This document shows, in pieces, positions 1 to 9,676 of a DNA stretch of 64,000 nt. The translations under genes were made by a program, and so were the position numbers. Every line of letters begins with the position of its first letter. Position 1 is the first letter of the stretch. The notes below the pieces were generated by a model. The model was not told the DNA's origin. It did no database searches and saw only the letters and a list, made by a program, of their open reading frames with translations. Location: assembly GCF_027579695.1 (NCBI RefSeq), contig NC_083596.1, positions 16,455,759-16,519,758 on the forward strand. The letters run 5' to 3'. Source of the stretch: Neoarius graeffei. Lineage: Eukaryota > Chordata > Actinopteri > Siluriformes > Ariidae.

Positions 1-5
1 GATAC

Positions 6-779
6 CAGGTAGTCGTCGACTTACGACCTATGCAACTTACGACCGATCGACTTTACGACCGTCTGGTTACGACTGGCGAGTGTTTCCCAGCTGAGCTAGT
101 TGAGCGTACGACAGTTTCCGCCCCAGCTCTCGGCATCGCCCAGCATCTAGCCTCTCGCCACGCATGCTCCTCAGTGTGAGCAGTATCCCAGTACAGTAAA
201 CTTCTCCCGTGTCCGTTTGAAGCAATGGACCCAAACATAGAACGATTTGCAAGGATTGAACGGATGGTACATGACGCGCTTTGTCCATATCGTGAAATTT
301 ATGAGGAGAAAAAGAAGCGAACAATTCAGACGAGGCTTACCATGTTTATGAAACGAGCAAATCCTCCCGCCAGCCCGAGCGCTGCAACAGCTGATGATGA
401 TGTAGACGACCCACAGCCAAGCACCAGTGATGCCAGCGGTCACTAAGTTTTGTATTTTGCTGTTTTTTACATTTGTATTTTGGTATGTTTCAAACTAAAA
501 TGTTTTCTATTTTTCACACCTGTATTTCGTATTTTTTGTTTTGCACATATTAAACGAATTGTACTGTACGCAGTGTAGTATGCAGTGTTTGACTTAAACC
601 AAATAATGAGCCAAGGTAATGAAATAAGAAAATGTTGATAAAATAAGACTTTAAGATGATTACAATATCATTGCACATCACAATTTACTTACATTCATTT
701 AACATAGGCCGACTTACGAGCAGATCGGTTTACGACCGGTCAGTCGTAACCAAACGCAGTCGTAAGTCAACGACTACTG
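6..779 (+). mobile_element. Non-autonomous pogo/Tigger-like DNA transposon
   Basis: The two ends are inverted copies: both read inward as CAG(G)TAGTCGT(C/T)GACTTACGAC, and further clusters of TTACGACC words lie just inside each end. A CAG start and a short tail of transposase coding sequence near one end are typical of pogo/Tigger elements of the Tc1/mariner superfamily. A TA lies just outside the left end; the right flank is not clearly TA. At about 770 bp it is far shorter than an autonomous element, so most of the transposase gene has been deleted. Confidence 0.7.
225..446 (+). pseudogene. C-terminal fragment of a pogo/Tigger-type transposase
   Basis: A 73-codon open frame begins MDPNIERFARIERM, continues through EIYEEKKKRTIQTRLTMF, and ends in an acidic, Ser/Pro-rich tail. 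The sequence around CPYREIYEEKKK resembles the C-terminal tails of Tigger/Jerky-type transposases, which often end in a basic helix followed by a low-complexity acidic segment. No DDE catalytic core or CENP-B-type DNA-binding domain is present, so it cannot encode a working transposase. It is the internal remnant of the deleted element around it. The assignment rests on my memory of the family and on the enclosing terminal repeats. Confidence 0.55.
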
Positions 780-869
780 TTTGCTGCTCTTTATAGTATT
801 TTCGATAAAGGTGTAGTTTAGTAGTTTCTTAGACGTTAAAATAACAAGTAATCATTTTAATAAATGCTT

Positions 870-1401
870 TTAATGTTTTGAAATGACATGTTCTTTAGTG
901 GTTTAAAAAAATAAATGAAATGAAATGTTTCAACATTAAAAAATACTACAAACAGTACGCAGTAAGCCATAATAAATGAAACAAGGGCAGTATTTGGTGT
1001 GAGACGACCCTTTGCTTTAAAAAAAAAGTAGTCTGCGGTACAATGAGTGCAGTTTTATGCGGAAATGAGCTGTAGGTTTTACTGAGCATCTTACAGAACC
1101 AGCCACAGTTCTTCTGGACACTTTGACTGTCACACTCGCTTCTTCATTTTGCACCAAAACCCAGCAGCCTTCATTATGTTTTCTTTTTTCATCTGAAAAG
1201 TGCTCTTTTATGTAATATACTGCTCAGATACAAACAACTTTTTTTTTTCTGTAACATTAAATTTTGTGCTGGAAAACGAACGTTTGGACTCTAAAATGTT
1301 TTTGTACTGACTCGATAATGTAGAAGTCATAAAATAGAAATCTATAACAAAGTTTGTATGAAAAAAAATAGGGGGCCGAAGACTTTTGCACAGTAGTGTG
1401 A
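870..1401. mobile_element. Tc1/mariner-like MITE, copy 1 (left end decayed)
   Basis: This segment matches the element at 45390-45897: both contain AATGAAATGAAATGTTTCAAC, TCTAAAATGTTTTTGTACTG and GTCATAAAATAGAAATCTAT in the same order, and both end near GACTTTT(G/A)CAC. The left terminus, GTGCTGTGCAAAAGTC in the other copy, is not recognisable here. It carries no coding sequence. It preserves the uninterrupted ACTGACTCGATAATGTAGAAG site that is split by a 291-bp MITE in the other copy. Confidence 0.55.
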
Positions 1402-2012
1402 TACTAGGTGTTGGTCCTTGTTACGATGTCTAACTGAGAACATTAGTGTGAACTTTACAGCTTGTTAAAGCAGAAAGAATGGAAACAGCTTCCTGGATTA
1501 TTTCAGGAATGGCTTTTTCATTTACAGGAAGCGTGGTTACTCACTATTACTCACTGAACATAAAACAGTTTTTCCACGAAATTGAGTCGTACATACAGTA
1601 AGCTGATAGCCGACGAGACATGTAGCACCGAGTCGGCTATAAACCATAGCTGTTTTATTCTATCCGCATTCACTGGATTTTTGAGAAACAGAGCATTTTT
1701 GTTTTTATTTTTTGCAAATTTGATAAATAAAAACTTTATACCAAATAATTTCTACTTAGAATCTAAACAAACCGGTGAAATGACAGTTGCAATTTGTGAA
1801 AAATGCTATAATAATAATTCTTGAAAAAACAAAGATACGTACTTACCATGAAATACCTTTTTTTGAATTTTTGTTTTTTTTTGTTTTTGAGTAGAGTTTT
1901 TATTTCGTCCTTGTTTAGGGTGACCAGATTTCCCTAGTCTGAAACCGGGACACTTTTGCATGCAACCATGCTCGTGCACGCACACCTTTTTTTTTACGTA
2001 AATGTGACACTC

Positions 2013-2382
2013 AGGCAGCTGGGCCATAGAAGGTTCACGCTGCATGCTGCACGCTACACGCTACACGTTTACGTGAAGAACCGGACCCTGGGCCATTAAA
2101 CTTCAACTTTTCTCGGTAGTCGTCCATTTTATCTCCCTAGACCCGTTCTGATTGGCTGGCGCGGCGGTGACCTTGGGGTCGTGCATGCATTGACTGGAAT
2201 TTCCATCTTCACGCCTAGAAAAAAGTGTGCATGTTCATTTCTCGCTTCACGCGTGAAGTGTGCAGCGTGCAACGTGAACGCCGTTCTATGGCCCAGAGCA
2301 AGTCATGCTACGTTTGTCCACTTTTCTTTACACGCGTGTAGCGTGCAGCGTGCAGCGTGAACCTTCTATGGCCCAGCTGCCT
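2013..2382. repeat. Fold-back insertion inside the hAT element
   Basis: The left edge (AGGCAGCTGGGCCATAGAAG, followed by several CACGCT/CACGCTA words) reappears inverted at the right edge (CTTCTATGGCCCAGCTGCCT). The arms are about 50 bp and are enriched in tandem GCACGCTACACG-like words. A third partial arm (CCGTTCTATGGCCCAGAG) lies at about 2281-2298. No target duplication beyond the palindrome could be separated. No coding potential. Confidence 0.6.
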
Positions 2383-3022
2383 CAGAGAGGTGCTCTTATC
2401 ATTTTGTTGAAGCTCACATTTATCAACATCTCACATGAAATAAAACAAACAGGCATTTTGTTATCTAGTAGCATAGTGGTATACAGATCAGTTAAATTAT
2501 GGTCAGACAACAGATTTTGTAATGGCTGAGAATAGGCCAGGCTATGTCCATAGGCCACATTTAAACTGATTTATTTCACCTGTTTGTGAGAACACCAAGA
2601 AGAATGCATATGCACATGTAGGCTGTATCTCTAAAATTGTACGCACTATAGCATGAACTTAAAAAGTAGATATGTGACCTCAACATAGCCTAGGTCAGAA
2701 TCAACCTTACTAACCATTCCCCACAACTGAATGAATAAAGCAAGAAGATGTGGACAAAAGTGAACACTTTAATGGAAGGTGCAACAAGCTGTTCAACACA
2801 GCAATATGGCCAAACTGTCAGAATGGTATGTTAAACAGAAACAAAAAAGAGACAAGTGATTTGAGAATATACACTCAAACAAAACAGCAATAAAGGAGGA
2901 GAGGGGCGACAGCCCGAGGAAAGCCCCCACAGGAGCGCACAGCATTTGCAACATAGGCTACCCAACTCAGTACAAGAACAAAGCACAGGAACAAAGCTAA
3001 GGCGACTGTCAATCCACCCACC

Positions 3023-3232
3023 CTAAACAAAATGCATTAGCCCTTCCTCAACCCATCGCTTGTGTTTAGCCGTTTTAATGTGATCCTGTATATCAGCGTT
3101 ACCACCGTGGGCTACGGAGAAGGAACACTTACAGTGTGTGCAGTAGGCTTCGTGCGCATTGTTCTGCACCTCTCGGAGGAAGGGGTAGGTGCCCTGTAAA
3201 TCTTTGGAAAAGGTACATTTTCTTTTCGGCAT
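3023..3232 (-). pseudogene. BED-type zinc finger of a hAT transposase, N-terminal fragment
   Basis: The 69-residue frame starts MPKRKCTFSKDLQ and contains YCTHCKCSFSVAHGG followed by IQDHIKTAKHKRW. This is the C-x2-C ... H-x4-H arrangement of a BED zinc finger, preceded by the basic KRKC.F motif seen at the N-terminus of many hAT transposases. BED fingers bind DNA, here presumably the transposon ends. The frame stops soon after the finger and no RNase H-like catalytic core follows, so this is a remnant of the deleted autonomous gene. It reads on the minus strand near the right end of the element at 1916-3587. Confidence 0.7.
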
Positions 3233-3718
3233 AATTGCTGCGGCATTACTGCTGCTAGATGCTAGACAAAGAACATTCGCGCCAGTTAATGTTTATTTTA
3301 TTGTTGCATGGCAATACGTTCTGTTGTCTGGAATAATGTGGCTAAATAAACACCCATGCCACAGGGCCAGGGGGCAGTAACCTGGGAAGTTTGCGATTCC
3401 TGTCAATTCATCAAAATAGTAAATGCAGACATTTCTCCGCTAATGATTCCCACGCTGCTCAGTCACAAACGTCGCGAGTGGCGAAAACCGGGACATATCC
3501 GTGTCCTGACAGACTTTTGTCAGGACTCGGGACACACAACCCCAAATCGGGACTGTCCCGGTAAAACCGGGACGTCTGGTCACCCTATCCTTGTTTGGTT
3601 CAGCAACATGCTCCGCCATTTTGTTTTTCTCTACTCACGGTATATGAGCCGATAGCCTAGTAGTAGAGTAGCCATTCAGAGCGCGTGATTGCTCATATCC
3701 AGTGAATGTGGATAGAAT

Positions 3719-4034
3719 AAACTCTGATATTCTCTGTAAAACCTCAGTTGACCTCCTGACTGTGTTGCCTGAATTAATTTGATTAAGTTCATTTCTGCAT
3801 GGCATTCTCACCTGTGCTCATCTTTACTCATTTCAGTGGTCATACGGAGTAGATTTTGCAGTGCATGCTTGTGAACGGCGGTATCCTGAATGAATGCATT
3901 TCTGTACCATTGCATGTCTTCAACCATTCATCCTTCATCCTTCCCTAGTGCATGCCTTCTTGCCCTCGCCTGACCAGGCCTTTTTTCTTTCCGTCTCTTC
4001 TTTCTGTATAAAAATAACATCACATCGCTATGAG
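3719..4034. other. Unique sequence upstream of the host exon
   Basis: Pyrimidine-rich, low-repeat sequence that probably contains the branch point and polypyrimidine tract for the downstream exon (TTTTTTCTTTCCGTCTCTTC at about 3980-4000). No other feature seen. Confidence 0.4.
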
Positions 4035-4896
4035 GAACGATGAAACTAATAGTAACCACCAGTGTCTCTTCTCCAAAAAAGCATTCCTGCAATCAAGGAG
4101 TCCTTCACCTTTGAAAAAGGAGTCCAAAAAAGTCTCGCCTTGCCACAGCAGACTTGAAACCCCTTCTCAACCTGTTCTTGGTTTTGGGCGTGAGAAGGAA
4201 AAGGCAGTGGAGCTGCCCTGGACCTGGTTGGAGCACCAGGACGTTGACCACGCTAACCTCGAGCAAGTTGGTGAACTGTGCCAAAGGCTGGCTGATGAGA
4301 TTGCTGGGATCATAAGACCAGGCAGGACAGCGAAAGCAGGCAAGAAGTGGGCAGGAATTGACTTTGGTTGTAAAGGCAGTGGGGCAGCATACCGTAAACT
4401 GGAGGAGCTACTGAAGACTCTACATGGGGAGGCGGACAAGGAGCAGGCCAGGCTTCTGCAGCGCCTCGTCGAGGAAGTGGAGCTGGAGAAGAGCTACTTC
4501 TTGTGCCACTTGCTAGAAGTACATGGGCAGCCTTCACTAACGGTACAACAGAAGAAGGACAGAGTTACAAAAGGACCAGCTAAGTGCAGGTCAAAGAACT
4601 CTCGGAGCAAGGATATCCTAGAGTCTTTCAAGGAGAGAATGCAATTCGTCAGCCATTACTACCCAGATTCTGAGAAACATCCACCTATGAAAAAAAGCAA
4701 ACAGGGGTTGGAAAGCTCATCTGAAAAGGATGATTCTGGAAAAAGCCCACTCAGTTCTTCCCTAGTGGACGAAAAGACCAACAACGGGGATCTTTATCAG
4801 ACTTTACCTGATGTGGGTTGGGAACTCCAGAGTTCTGGTCCATCTGTGGAAAAGCCGTCTTCTTCCAGATGTTCAGAGGATAACATGGAAGTCACG
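4035..4896 (+). CDS. Internal coding exon of an unrecognised host protein
   Basis: One frame is open from a TAA at 4015 to 5055. It ends functionally at a strong donor, GTCACG|gtaagt, after codon 289 counted from ATG 4030. A pyrimidine tract precedes TATGAG|G at 4034, which I take as the likely acceptor; ATG 4030 could instead be the start. The protein segment is hydrophilic with several SP sites near its start (SRSPSPLKKESKK). It then has a Trp-containing patch (PWTWLEHQDVDHANLEQ) and a helical, Leu/Glu-rich stretch around residues 120-165 (YRKLEELLKTLHGE). The tail is Ser/Lys-rich. No catalytic motif, signal peptide or membrane segment is seen. Codon use, composition and the consensus donor differ from the surrounding repeats, so I think it is a real exon. 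I do not recognise the gene. Confidence 0.6.
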
Positions 4897-5497
4897 GTAA
4901 GTTCTCGTATTCTGTCTGCTTTTTTGAAAGGCTGGTTACTTAGCAACAAGAGCGTGTCTTGCTGTGAGATGCTGTGTGTGGGGAGTTTGTGTGCTTTCAT
5001 GAAACCTAATACGCTGGTGCATTTGTGGACTCTATTTCCAATTAAACTTAAATAAAAACAGAGTTGAAACAAAGCAAGGAGCCAGAACGTGGTCACTAAC
5101 ACCTGTATCCAGTTTTGGGGGATTAATCATAGAAAGTTTTATCATGGCAACTGATCGATATTTTTAGATTAGTGAAGAAAGGGACTTCATGTATTCCCAG
5201 TACACTCTCTAATGTTGAGTTTCTGTACCCAAAAACAGAAATGCCTGCCAGAGGTCTAGTCAGACCTGCTAAGTCATCACCCACTTGCTGACCACATCAA
5301 CCTGAATCAGCTTTGTCCCCTTGCTCTCAGGGTTGCCCAAAATAGCACCGTGCAGCCCAGAAATTAATAAATATCTTGTAGTGCTTCTGGTTTTATAACA
5401 AACAAAAAGAAGAAGAAGCTGGAAATGAATGGAGGGAAGGGATGTGGGGATGTGTGCTTGATCTAAAGAAGATCATCAACCTCTGAAGAAAAGGGTC
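4897..5497. other. Apparent intron downstream of the 4.0-4.9 kb exon
   Basis: Starts with the gtaagt donor. Reading frame continues by chance to 5055, with hydrophobic, low-quality coding. No further exon or repeat recognised before the TTAA element at 5498. Confidence 0.4.
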
Positions 5498-5838
5498 TTA
5501 AAGCTAGACGGCCTTTCGATTTCATAAAATCAGTGACATTTAGTTCCCTTTGAAATTTGGTCATTGTGATATATGTTTATTTCTGTAATAGCTCACAAAA
5601 TATCAGGCCATTCTGTGGCTGGGAAGTTATTTAATTTGAGGGGATTAAAGCAAATAATGTGCATGAAATGGCTCGCTTCGCGCAGTCAAGCAGACAGAGG
5701 AAGTCCGTGTGCGCATGCGCAGGTTTACCTTCTTCTTCTTTTGGGTTTTACGGCAGCTGGCATCCACAGCGTTGCATTACTGCCATCTACAGGTTTACCT
5801 TTGACCGTGCACTGACAGTTCCATCATTCTGTCACTAA

Positions 5839-6521
5839 TGCCGCTTTTCCACTACCAACGTGGCTGAGTTGGGCTGAGCCGTGCCGTGCTGAGTTGGGCT
5901 GAGTCGAGCTGAGTGGGGCTGTTGGAGTTGCATTTCGACTACAACCGCACTGAACCGTGCTGGCTGGAAGTGGGTGGACACATTGGGTGGAGTTAGCGAA
6001 AGTGGGTGGACGTTATGTGATGTCGTTAGGCGGCGCAAACAGTGACATCAGTGACCTTTTAAGCGGTAGTCTCACGACCCGGATAGTAAACAATAAACAT
6101 GAAGGACATGGAGTCGTTACTGTTGCTGGTCTTGGTGCTGTGGCTTGCTGTCACCGACAACGCCAACAGATACTGGCAAGAGCGTATAGATGAGGCGAGG
6201 CGCATAAGGCTTCAGAAATTCTCGTAATTCGTAATTCTCCTTCTTCCGGGTTTACGGTGTTTACAGATCCCAGTGTGCTCGCGGGGCGTGTGTGGGCATG
6301 TGAGGACACTCCTCCTCACCAATCAGTGCACAGGGGAGTGTCTCTTCACGCCCCTAGCCCCACTCGGCTCGGTTTGGCTCACTTCAGCCCTACTCCAAAA
6401 CCGTGCGAGTTTTGGGTGCTGAGTAGGGCTGAAGCGAGCTGAGTCGTGCTGTTCTGAGGTAGTCGAAACGCGAGCCGTGTCGGGCTGAAGTGAGCTGAAA
6501 AAGGGTAGTGGAAAAGGGCCA
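5839..6521 (+). mobile_element. PIF/Harbinger-like element with TAA target duplication
   Basis: Termini TGCCGCTTTTCCACTACC and GGTAGTGGAAAAGGGCCA are inverted copies. TAA flanks both sides (5836-5838 and 6522-6524), the usual TWA duplication of PIF/Harbinger. The uninterrupted sequence at about 54.9 kb, read on the minus strand, gives the empty site. The interior is rich in GGCTGAGT/GAGCTGAG words, and a short frame at 6099-6227 resembles a transposase N-terminus. Confidence 0.8.
6099..6227 (+). pseudogene. N-terminal stub of a Harbinger-type transposase
   Basis: A 42-codon frame begins MKDMESLLLLVLVLWLAV and continues NANRYWQERIDEARRIRLQ. A Leu-rich start followed by an Arg-rich stretch with RYW is how many fish PIF/Harbinger nucleases begin, before their DDE domain. 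Only this first part survives, then a TAA. The hydrophobic start could be mistaken for a signal peptide. The position inside a TAA-flanked Harbinger element favours the transposase reading. Assignment is from memory of the family and is moderate. Confidence 0.4.
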
Positions 6522-6536
6522 TAAACGAACAGCTGA

Positions 6537-6683
6537 TCACACCGAGGTGCTCACTGAGCACCAATATTTATTAATTTGGTCCTGTTTTTCCTTTCCTTTG
6601 TATATAACATAACGTCTTTTCTTCTCGCTTTCCGTTACTGTAGTCGGTCTTTCATGTTTCATTCGCACACTCACATCCTCCAT
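6537..6683 (-). pseudogene. 48-codon frame conserved between two TTAA-element copies
   Basis: The frame starts MEDVSVRMKHERPTTVTE and ends VSTSV, followed by a stop. The copy at 54759-54905 has exactly the same length and differs at a few residues. It is highly basic (EKKRRYVIYKGKEKQ), which suits a nuclear or DNA-binding N-terminus. It may be the start of the lost transposase or accessory protein. I do not recognise a domain. The antisense frame is also open here, so coding direction is inferred from the conserved ATG and stop. Confidence 0.4.
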
Positions 6684-6981
6684 TTTTCTCTCCTGTTTCA
6701 AATTTGTATCCCACAATGCCTTGCGCAAACAGGGAAAGCCCACCACATGATGCATGGCGTAGTATCTTGAATTGGGTCATGGTGAAGCAGGAAAAAATAG
6801 CTGAGAATTTAGGGCCACATGGCTCTAAATTCATTAATTGTTCTATTAAAAAAAAACTAATAAAATTGGAAGTCTGTGGTTCAAATTCAGTAGCTTTCAA
6901 TCCACTAAACAAAAATAATTGTGTTGGGAAAATTCTTTTTATGACCTACACTTGAAAATCTGAAAGGCAGTCTACCTTTAA

Positions 6982-7543
6982 TATTTTATTCACTTACCCT
7001 AGATATACGTATGTGGAGTCCAGAGCATCCGTGTGTTGGTGCTGTTCTACCTCTTTGCTCACATTGTTGAATAATTCATCACTACCAGAGGATGCAGGCG
7101 AAGGAATAACAAGCCATGTCATTGTTCTGGAAAAGACAGGAAACTGCACCAGTATGTCGCCAGTTCAGTACCAAGCCATACATTTGGTGTTTTGAAAAGT
7201 AAATAATGTACCTTTGGTCCATAGTGTAGTTCTTTAAAGGATATCGTTAGCATCATCAGAGATCAATTTGTCTTGGCTTTTCTTTTGACATGCAAGTCTC
7301 AACCCTATTGAGTCTATAGTTTCACCGTGGAATTGAGAAAAGGTAAAAATTGGTAGGTTGCAAGCACCAAGTATGGATGGAAATTTTTGAACATTCTCAT
7401 ATCCAAACTCCACCAAGTATTCATTCATGAAAAGAAGCTATGTACCGTATAAGAACTGTCCACGTGGCAAATTAATACTCCATACTCCAAGCAAATAGGG
7501 GGCAGTATATCACCAGGAAGTTGGGGTGTCCACTTCTATAGAT
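6982..7543 (-). other. Unassigned stretch with possible decayed minus-strand exons
   Basis: On the minus strand there is a 64-residue open frame (7234-7428) beginning MNEYLVEFGYENVQKFP. A second segment near 7003-7131 lies between a pyrimidine-rich CAG (tcctgtcttttccag) and a gtaagtg donor and encodes VSKEVEQHQHTDALDS. This looks like remnants of a spliced gene, possibly from the neighbouring transposon. No family recognised. Confidence 0.25.
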
Positions 7544-7618
7544 GGCTTGCAACCCCGTGATCAAAATGTGCTGCGTCCTGAGCGTCCGCCATGATGGTGG
7601 ATATACAAAGCAACTCGT

Positions 7619-7794
7619 ATGGCAGCCGCTGAAAGTGTGTCTGTAAACAATGCTGAATTTTCTCACTTTTCCCACGATTTGAATGCTCGAGCGAAGATTC
7701 GATACAAAGAGAAGATAGATATGAGTGGTTTTGACCCATATTATTTTAAAAAGTCAGACTTTTCTGAAGATAAAACACTTCTACCGACCATCGA
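7619..7794 (+). pseudogene. N-terminal exon of YqaJ/SWIM-type transposon protein (family A), split
   Basis: The frame begins MAAAESVSVNNAEF and contains DLNARAKIRYKEKIDMSGFDPYYFKKSDF. This matches the arrangement RY..KI....GIDPY...KKD in the 9.8 kb and 51.3 kb copies. The exon is cut at codon 59 by the insertion at 7795; its continuation, EYPDIMFYLVW in the uninterrupted copy, resumes at 9215. Full-length relatives I recall carry a SWIM zinc finger and a YqaJ-type nuclease after this region, but neither domain is present here. It reads from the left terminus inward, towards the THAP exon. Confidence 0.55.
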
Positions 7795-8349
7795 CATACA
7801 TGTCAACCTTTGGTCAATCAAACCTGTATAACCAACCTCCAAAATCCGTATTTCCCTTATAAAATCCATATAAGATGCAAATTAAAATAATTTACCTAAA
7901 ATTTGAATGATAATTAACAATGATATATCCCAGTTACTTTTTATTCAATATTAATAACAATAAACCTTCAGAATGAATACAAAGCTCCAATGTTTGACAA
8001 AAACACAAAGTGTTATCAGCGTAGTTACGAAGGAAATACTTCGTTGTTTGGAGACAGGTTTCACCGAGTGGCTATTATGCACGAGACTTCATATTAGCCA
8101 CAAAGTCAGGAAAATCTGTTCGTAAAATTACGTTATAATGACCAAATACAATGAAAAGTATTTTTCCAGTCTCACCTGTGAAAGGTAATCCCATGTGATC
8201 TCGTTTGGACGGTAAACCTGTTGGTACAGTTAAACGCATCACATGAATGAGGCATCTTTATTCTCGGCTACTGTCTAGACGCTATACCAGAGACGGTTGA
8301 AGAATCTCCACTTTGCCACATCCAATATGGCGGCAAGGATGACGTATGA

Positions 8350-8873
8350 AGGCCAATTTATGCTGACAACGCAGTCCTCGCAGATGGTGTCGCAGATGGC
8401 GTCTGCGTAGCCCCCCCCCTTCACAGACGCCCTGCGCGCACCTCCCAAAAATTGTGACCACCGCAGAAGCCTCGCAGACAGCGTCGCAGACAAGAGGGCT
8501 CTGATTGGTCCACTCTACATCCGCTGTACACGCACTTCCGCTTCCCTACTTTCCCGGTTTGGTTTGTTTTCACTACCGCCATTTTTAAAAACACGAGCGA
8601 AGATGGAGCAGCACGAAGAGCGGTTGATCGAGGAAGTGAGGAAGTACGTACATCTATACGACTCCAGTTCTAGTCATTATAAGTAACTGGAGGATAAACA
8701 CTCCACTAACCACACCCACCAACTACTCCTAGCGATTTCGCGACTTCGTGCCCCCTTGCATTGTGGCGGTGAATAACATCGCGCACGCCTATTACTCCCC
8801 GCTCAATGATAAATTACAACTGTCTGCGAAAAGCTATCTGCGAAAGCCTTGTCGCAAGAGCATGCAGAGGCCC
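8350..8873 (+). mobile_element. PIF/Harbinger-like element with MADF frame, third nesting level
   Basis: The ends are imperfect inverted copies: AGGCCAATTTATGCT reading in from the left, and GGGCCTCTGCATGCT reading in from the right, each followed by TCGCAGAT words. A TGA lies at both junctions (8347-8349 and 8874-8876), a 3-bp duplication. The MADF start at 8603 supports a Harbinger origin, since those elements carry a Myb/MADF second gene. Confidence 0.5.
8603..8686 (+). pseudogene. MADF-domain N-terminus of a Harbinger second protein
   Basis: The 27-codon frame MEQHEERLIEEVRKYVHLY continues DSSSSHYK and then stops. L-I-x-x-V-R-x-Y/H-x-x-L-Y-D-x-S-x-x-x-Y-K is the start of a MADF (Myb/SANT-like in Adf-1) DNA-binding domain. 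That domain is the accessory protein of PIF/Harbinger transposons and recruits the nuclease to terminal repeats. The ATG sits in a good context, with AAGATGG at the start. The domain is cut after its first helix, so this is a remnant. Confidence 0.55.
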
Positions 8874-9453
8874 TGATTCTACGCAGAAGGCGGCGTCTAT
8901 GTTTATATGTCTATGACTTCCCGGTTGTCGGGATTCTCGCAATGCGGTGTGCGCATGATCAAAAGTGGAACGAAGTCTCGCTACCACAAGATAACGCACG
9001 ATTTCATAAGACTCTTTACTGGCTGTCTGTGGTGTACAGTACGTTTGTAAATGTTATGCGGTCTTTTATCATCGTGGGAATTGATTATAGCTCTAAATAA
9101 ATATTAAAGTTTTTTTTAAAGAATCCGTATAACTTTATTTATACGCCCGTATACTACGTTTATTGAATCAAATCCGTATAAAATACGGACATTCCGTATA
9201 GGTTGACATGTATGCATCGAGTACTCAGATATCGCATTCTATCTGGTTTGGCTGCCAAAGAATCAAGTCCGACCTTGGCTGAAACACAGCCCATGTTCTG
9301 AGTGGGTGCCCAGTCTGGATTGTTTCTATCATATAATTTTGCTGGCGCTCCTAGAAGTGAAACGGTAATACACGTGTTAAAATTATAACAATGACCGAGT
9401 AAACCATGACAAGAGAAAACGCTCATTTCATAGCAAAAGCTTTTGAATCCGAC

Positions 9454-9676
9454 CTGAGATAAAATGATGACTGCAAACACGAGCTGTTTTGGTTTTCGCC
9501 TCTGTTAGATCAGCCCTGCCGATGTTGTTCAGCCGTGCTCGTCTCCTCTCCGTACTAAGCCTCAGAGTTTCCTCGCCCTCTTTCAGAATCATGGACGGAA
9601 TTCTACAAAATCGGAACGTGCCACGGTCACGAGTACTGTTGTGACCACAACCATATACAGCACAAAGATATGGCAG
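9454..9676 (-). pseudogene. THAP zinc-finger first exon, family A copy 1
   Basis: Reading from the right end inward, the minus strand encodes (L)PYLCAVYGCGHN, then GTF-F--IP, a Glu/Arg-rich stretch (GEETLRLSTERRRARL), and ARVCSHHFIS. It ends at a gtcgg donor following CTCAG. This is the C2CH pattern of a THAP domain (C-x-GC, then C-x2-H-F), the DNA-binding module of P-element-type, Kolobok and related transposases. The start codon position is CTG in both family A copies. A frame break lies near the FRFCRIP region, so it is not translatable as it stands. Confidence 0.6.

Larger units (their letters stand above)
1916..3587 (-). mobile_element. hAT-superfamily DNA transposon with 8-bp target duplication
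   Basis: The ends are TAGGGTGACCAGA and its inverse TCTGGTCACCCTA (a T/G difference inside). The element is flanked on both sides by TCCTTGTT, at 1908-1915 and 3588-3595, an 8-bp target duplication as expected for hAT. The uninterrupted host sequence TTTCATCCTTGGTTGGTTC at about 39.74 kb confirms the boundaries. Inside are a BED-type zinc-finger frame on the minus strand and a fold-back insertion at 2013-2382. Most of the transposase is missing. Confidence 0.85.
1566..3718. mobile_element. Palindromic ATTCTATCC-family DNA element, copy 1, split by a hAT
   Basis: The same element occurs at 38814-39879 and, in part, around 12985-14851. It begins with CAGTT(A/T)TTCCACGAAAT and contains ATTCTATCC(A/G)CATTCACTGGAT near the left. 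It ends with the inverse of that word, ATCCAGTGAATGTGGATAGAAT. Its right half carries the TCTACTCACGGTATATGAGC segment. No coding sequence is visible. A hAT element is inserted after TATTTCGTCCTTGTT. Confidence 0.65.
5498..6981 (-). mobile_element. TTAA-target DNA transposon (Kolobok- or piggyBac-like), copy 1
   Basis: The ends are TTAA-AGCTAGACGGCCTTTC and the inverse of TTAA-AGGTAGACTGCCTTTC, with TTAA at both junctions (5498-5501 and 6978-6981). A second copy lies in the opposite orientation at 54461-55261. TTAA duplication fits Kolobok or piggyBac; too little coding sequence remains to choose. It keeps a 48-codon frame (6537-6683, minus) that is also open in the other copy. It is split by a PIF/Harbinger element at 5839-6521. 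A short insertion at about 5730-5800 begins with a CTTCTTCTTTT run. Confidence 0.7.
7795..9214. mobile_element. DNA transposon with 6-bp target duplication (IS3EU- or Dada-like)
   Basis: Perfect 15-bp terminal inverted repeats, CATACATGTCAACCT and AGGTTGACATGTATG, are flanked on both sides by CATCGA (7789-7794 and 9215-9220). The paralogous site at about 59.19 kb has a single copy, CCATCGAGTACCC, confirming the insertion. A 6-bp duplication is unusual; I associate it with IS3EU or Dada. No transposase of either type is visible. CCGTATA and ATACGG words cluster near both ends. A Harbinger-like element is nested at 8350-8873. Confidence 0.75.

Noticed and set aside
4167..4537. Minus-strand frames inside the 4.0-4.9 kb exon
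   Set aside because: Shadows of the plus-strand exon, which has the matching donor and acceptor signals.
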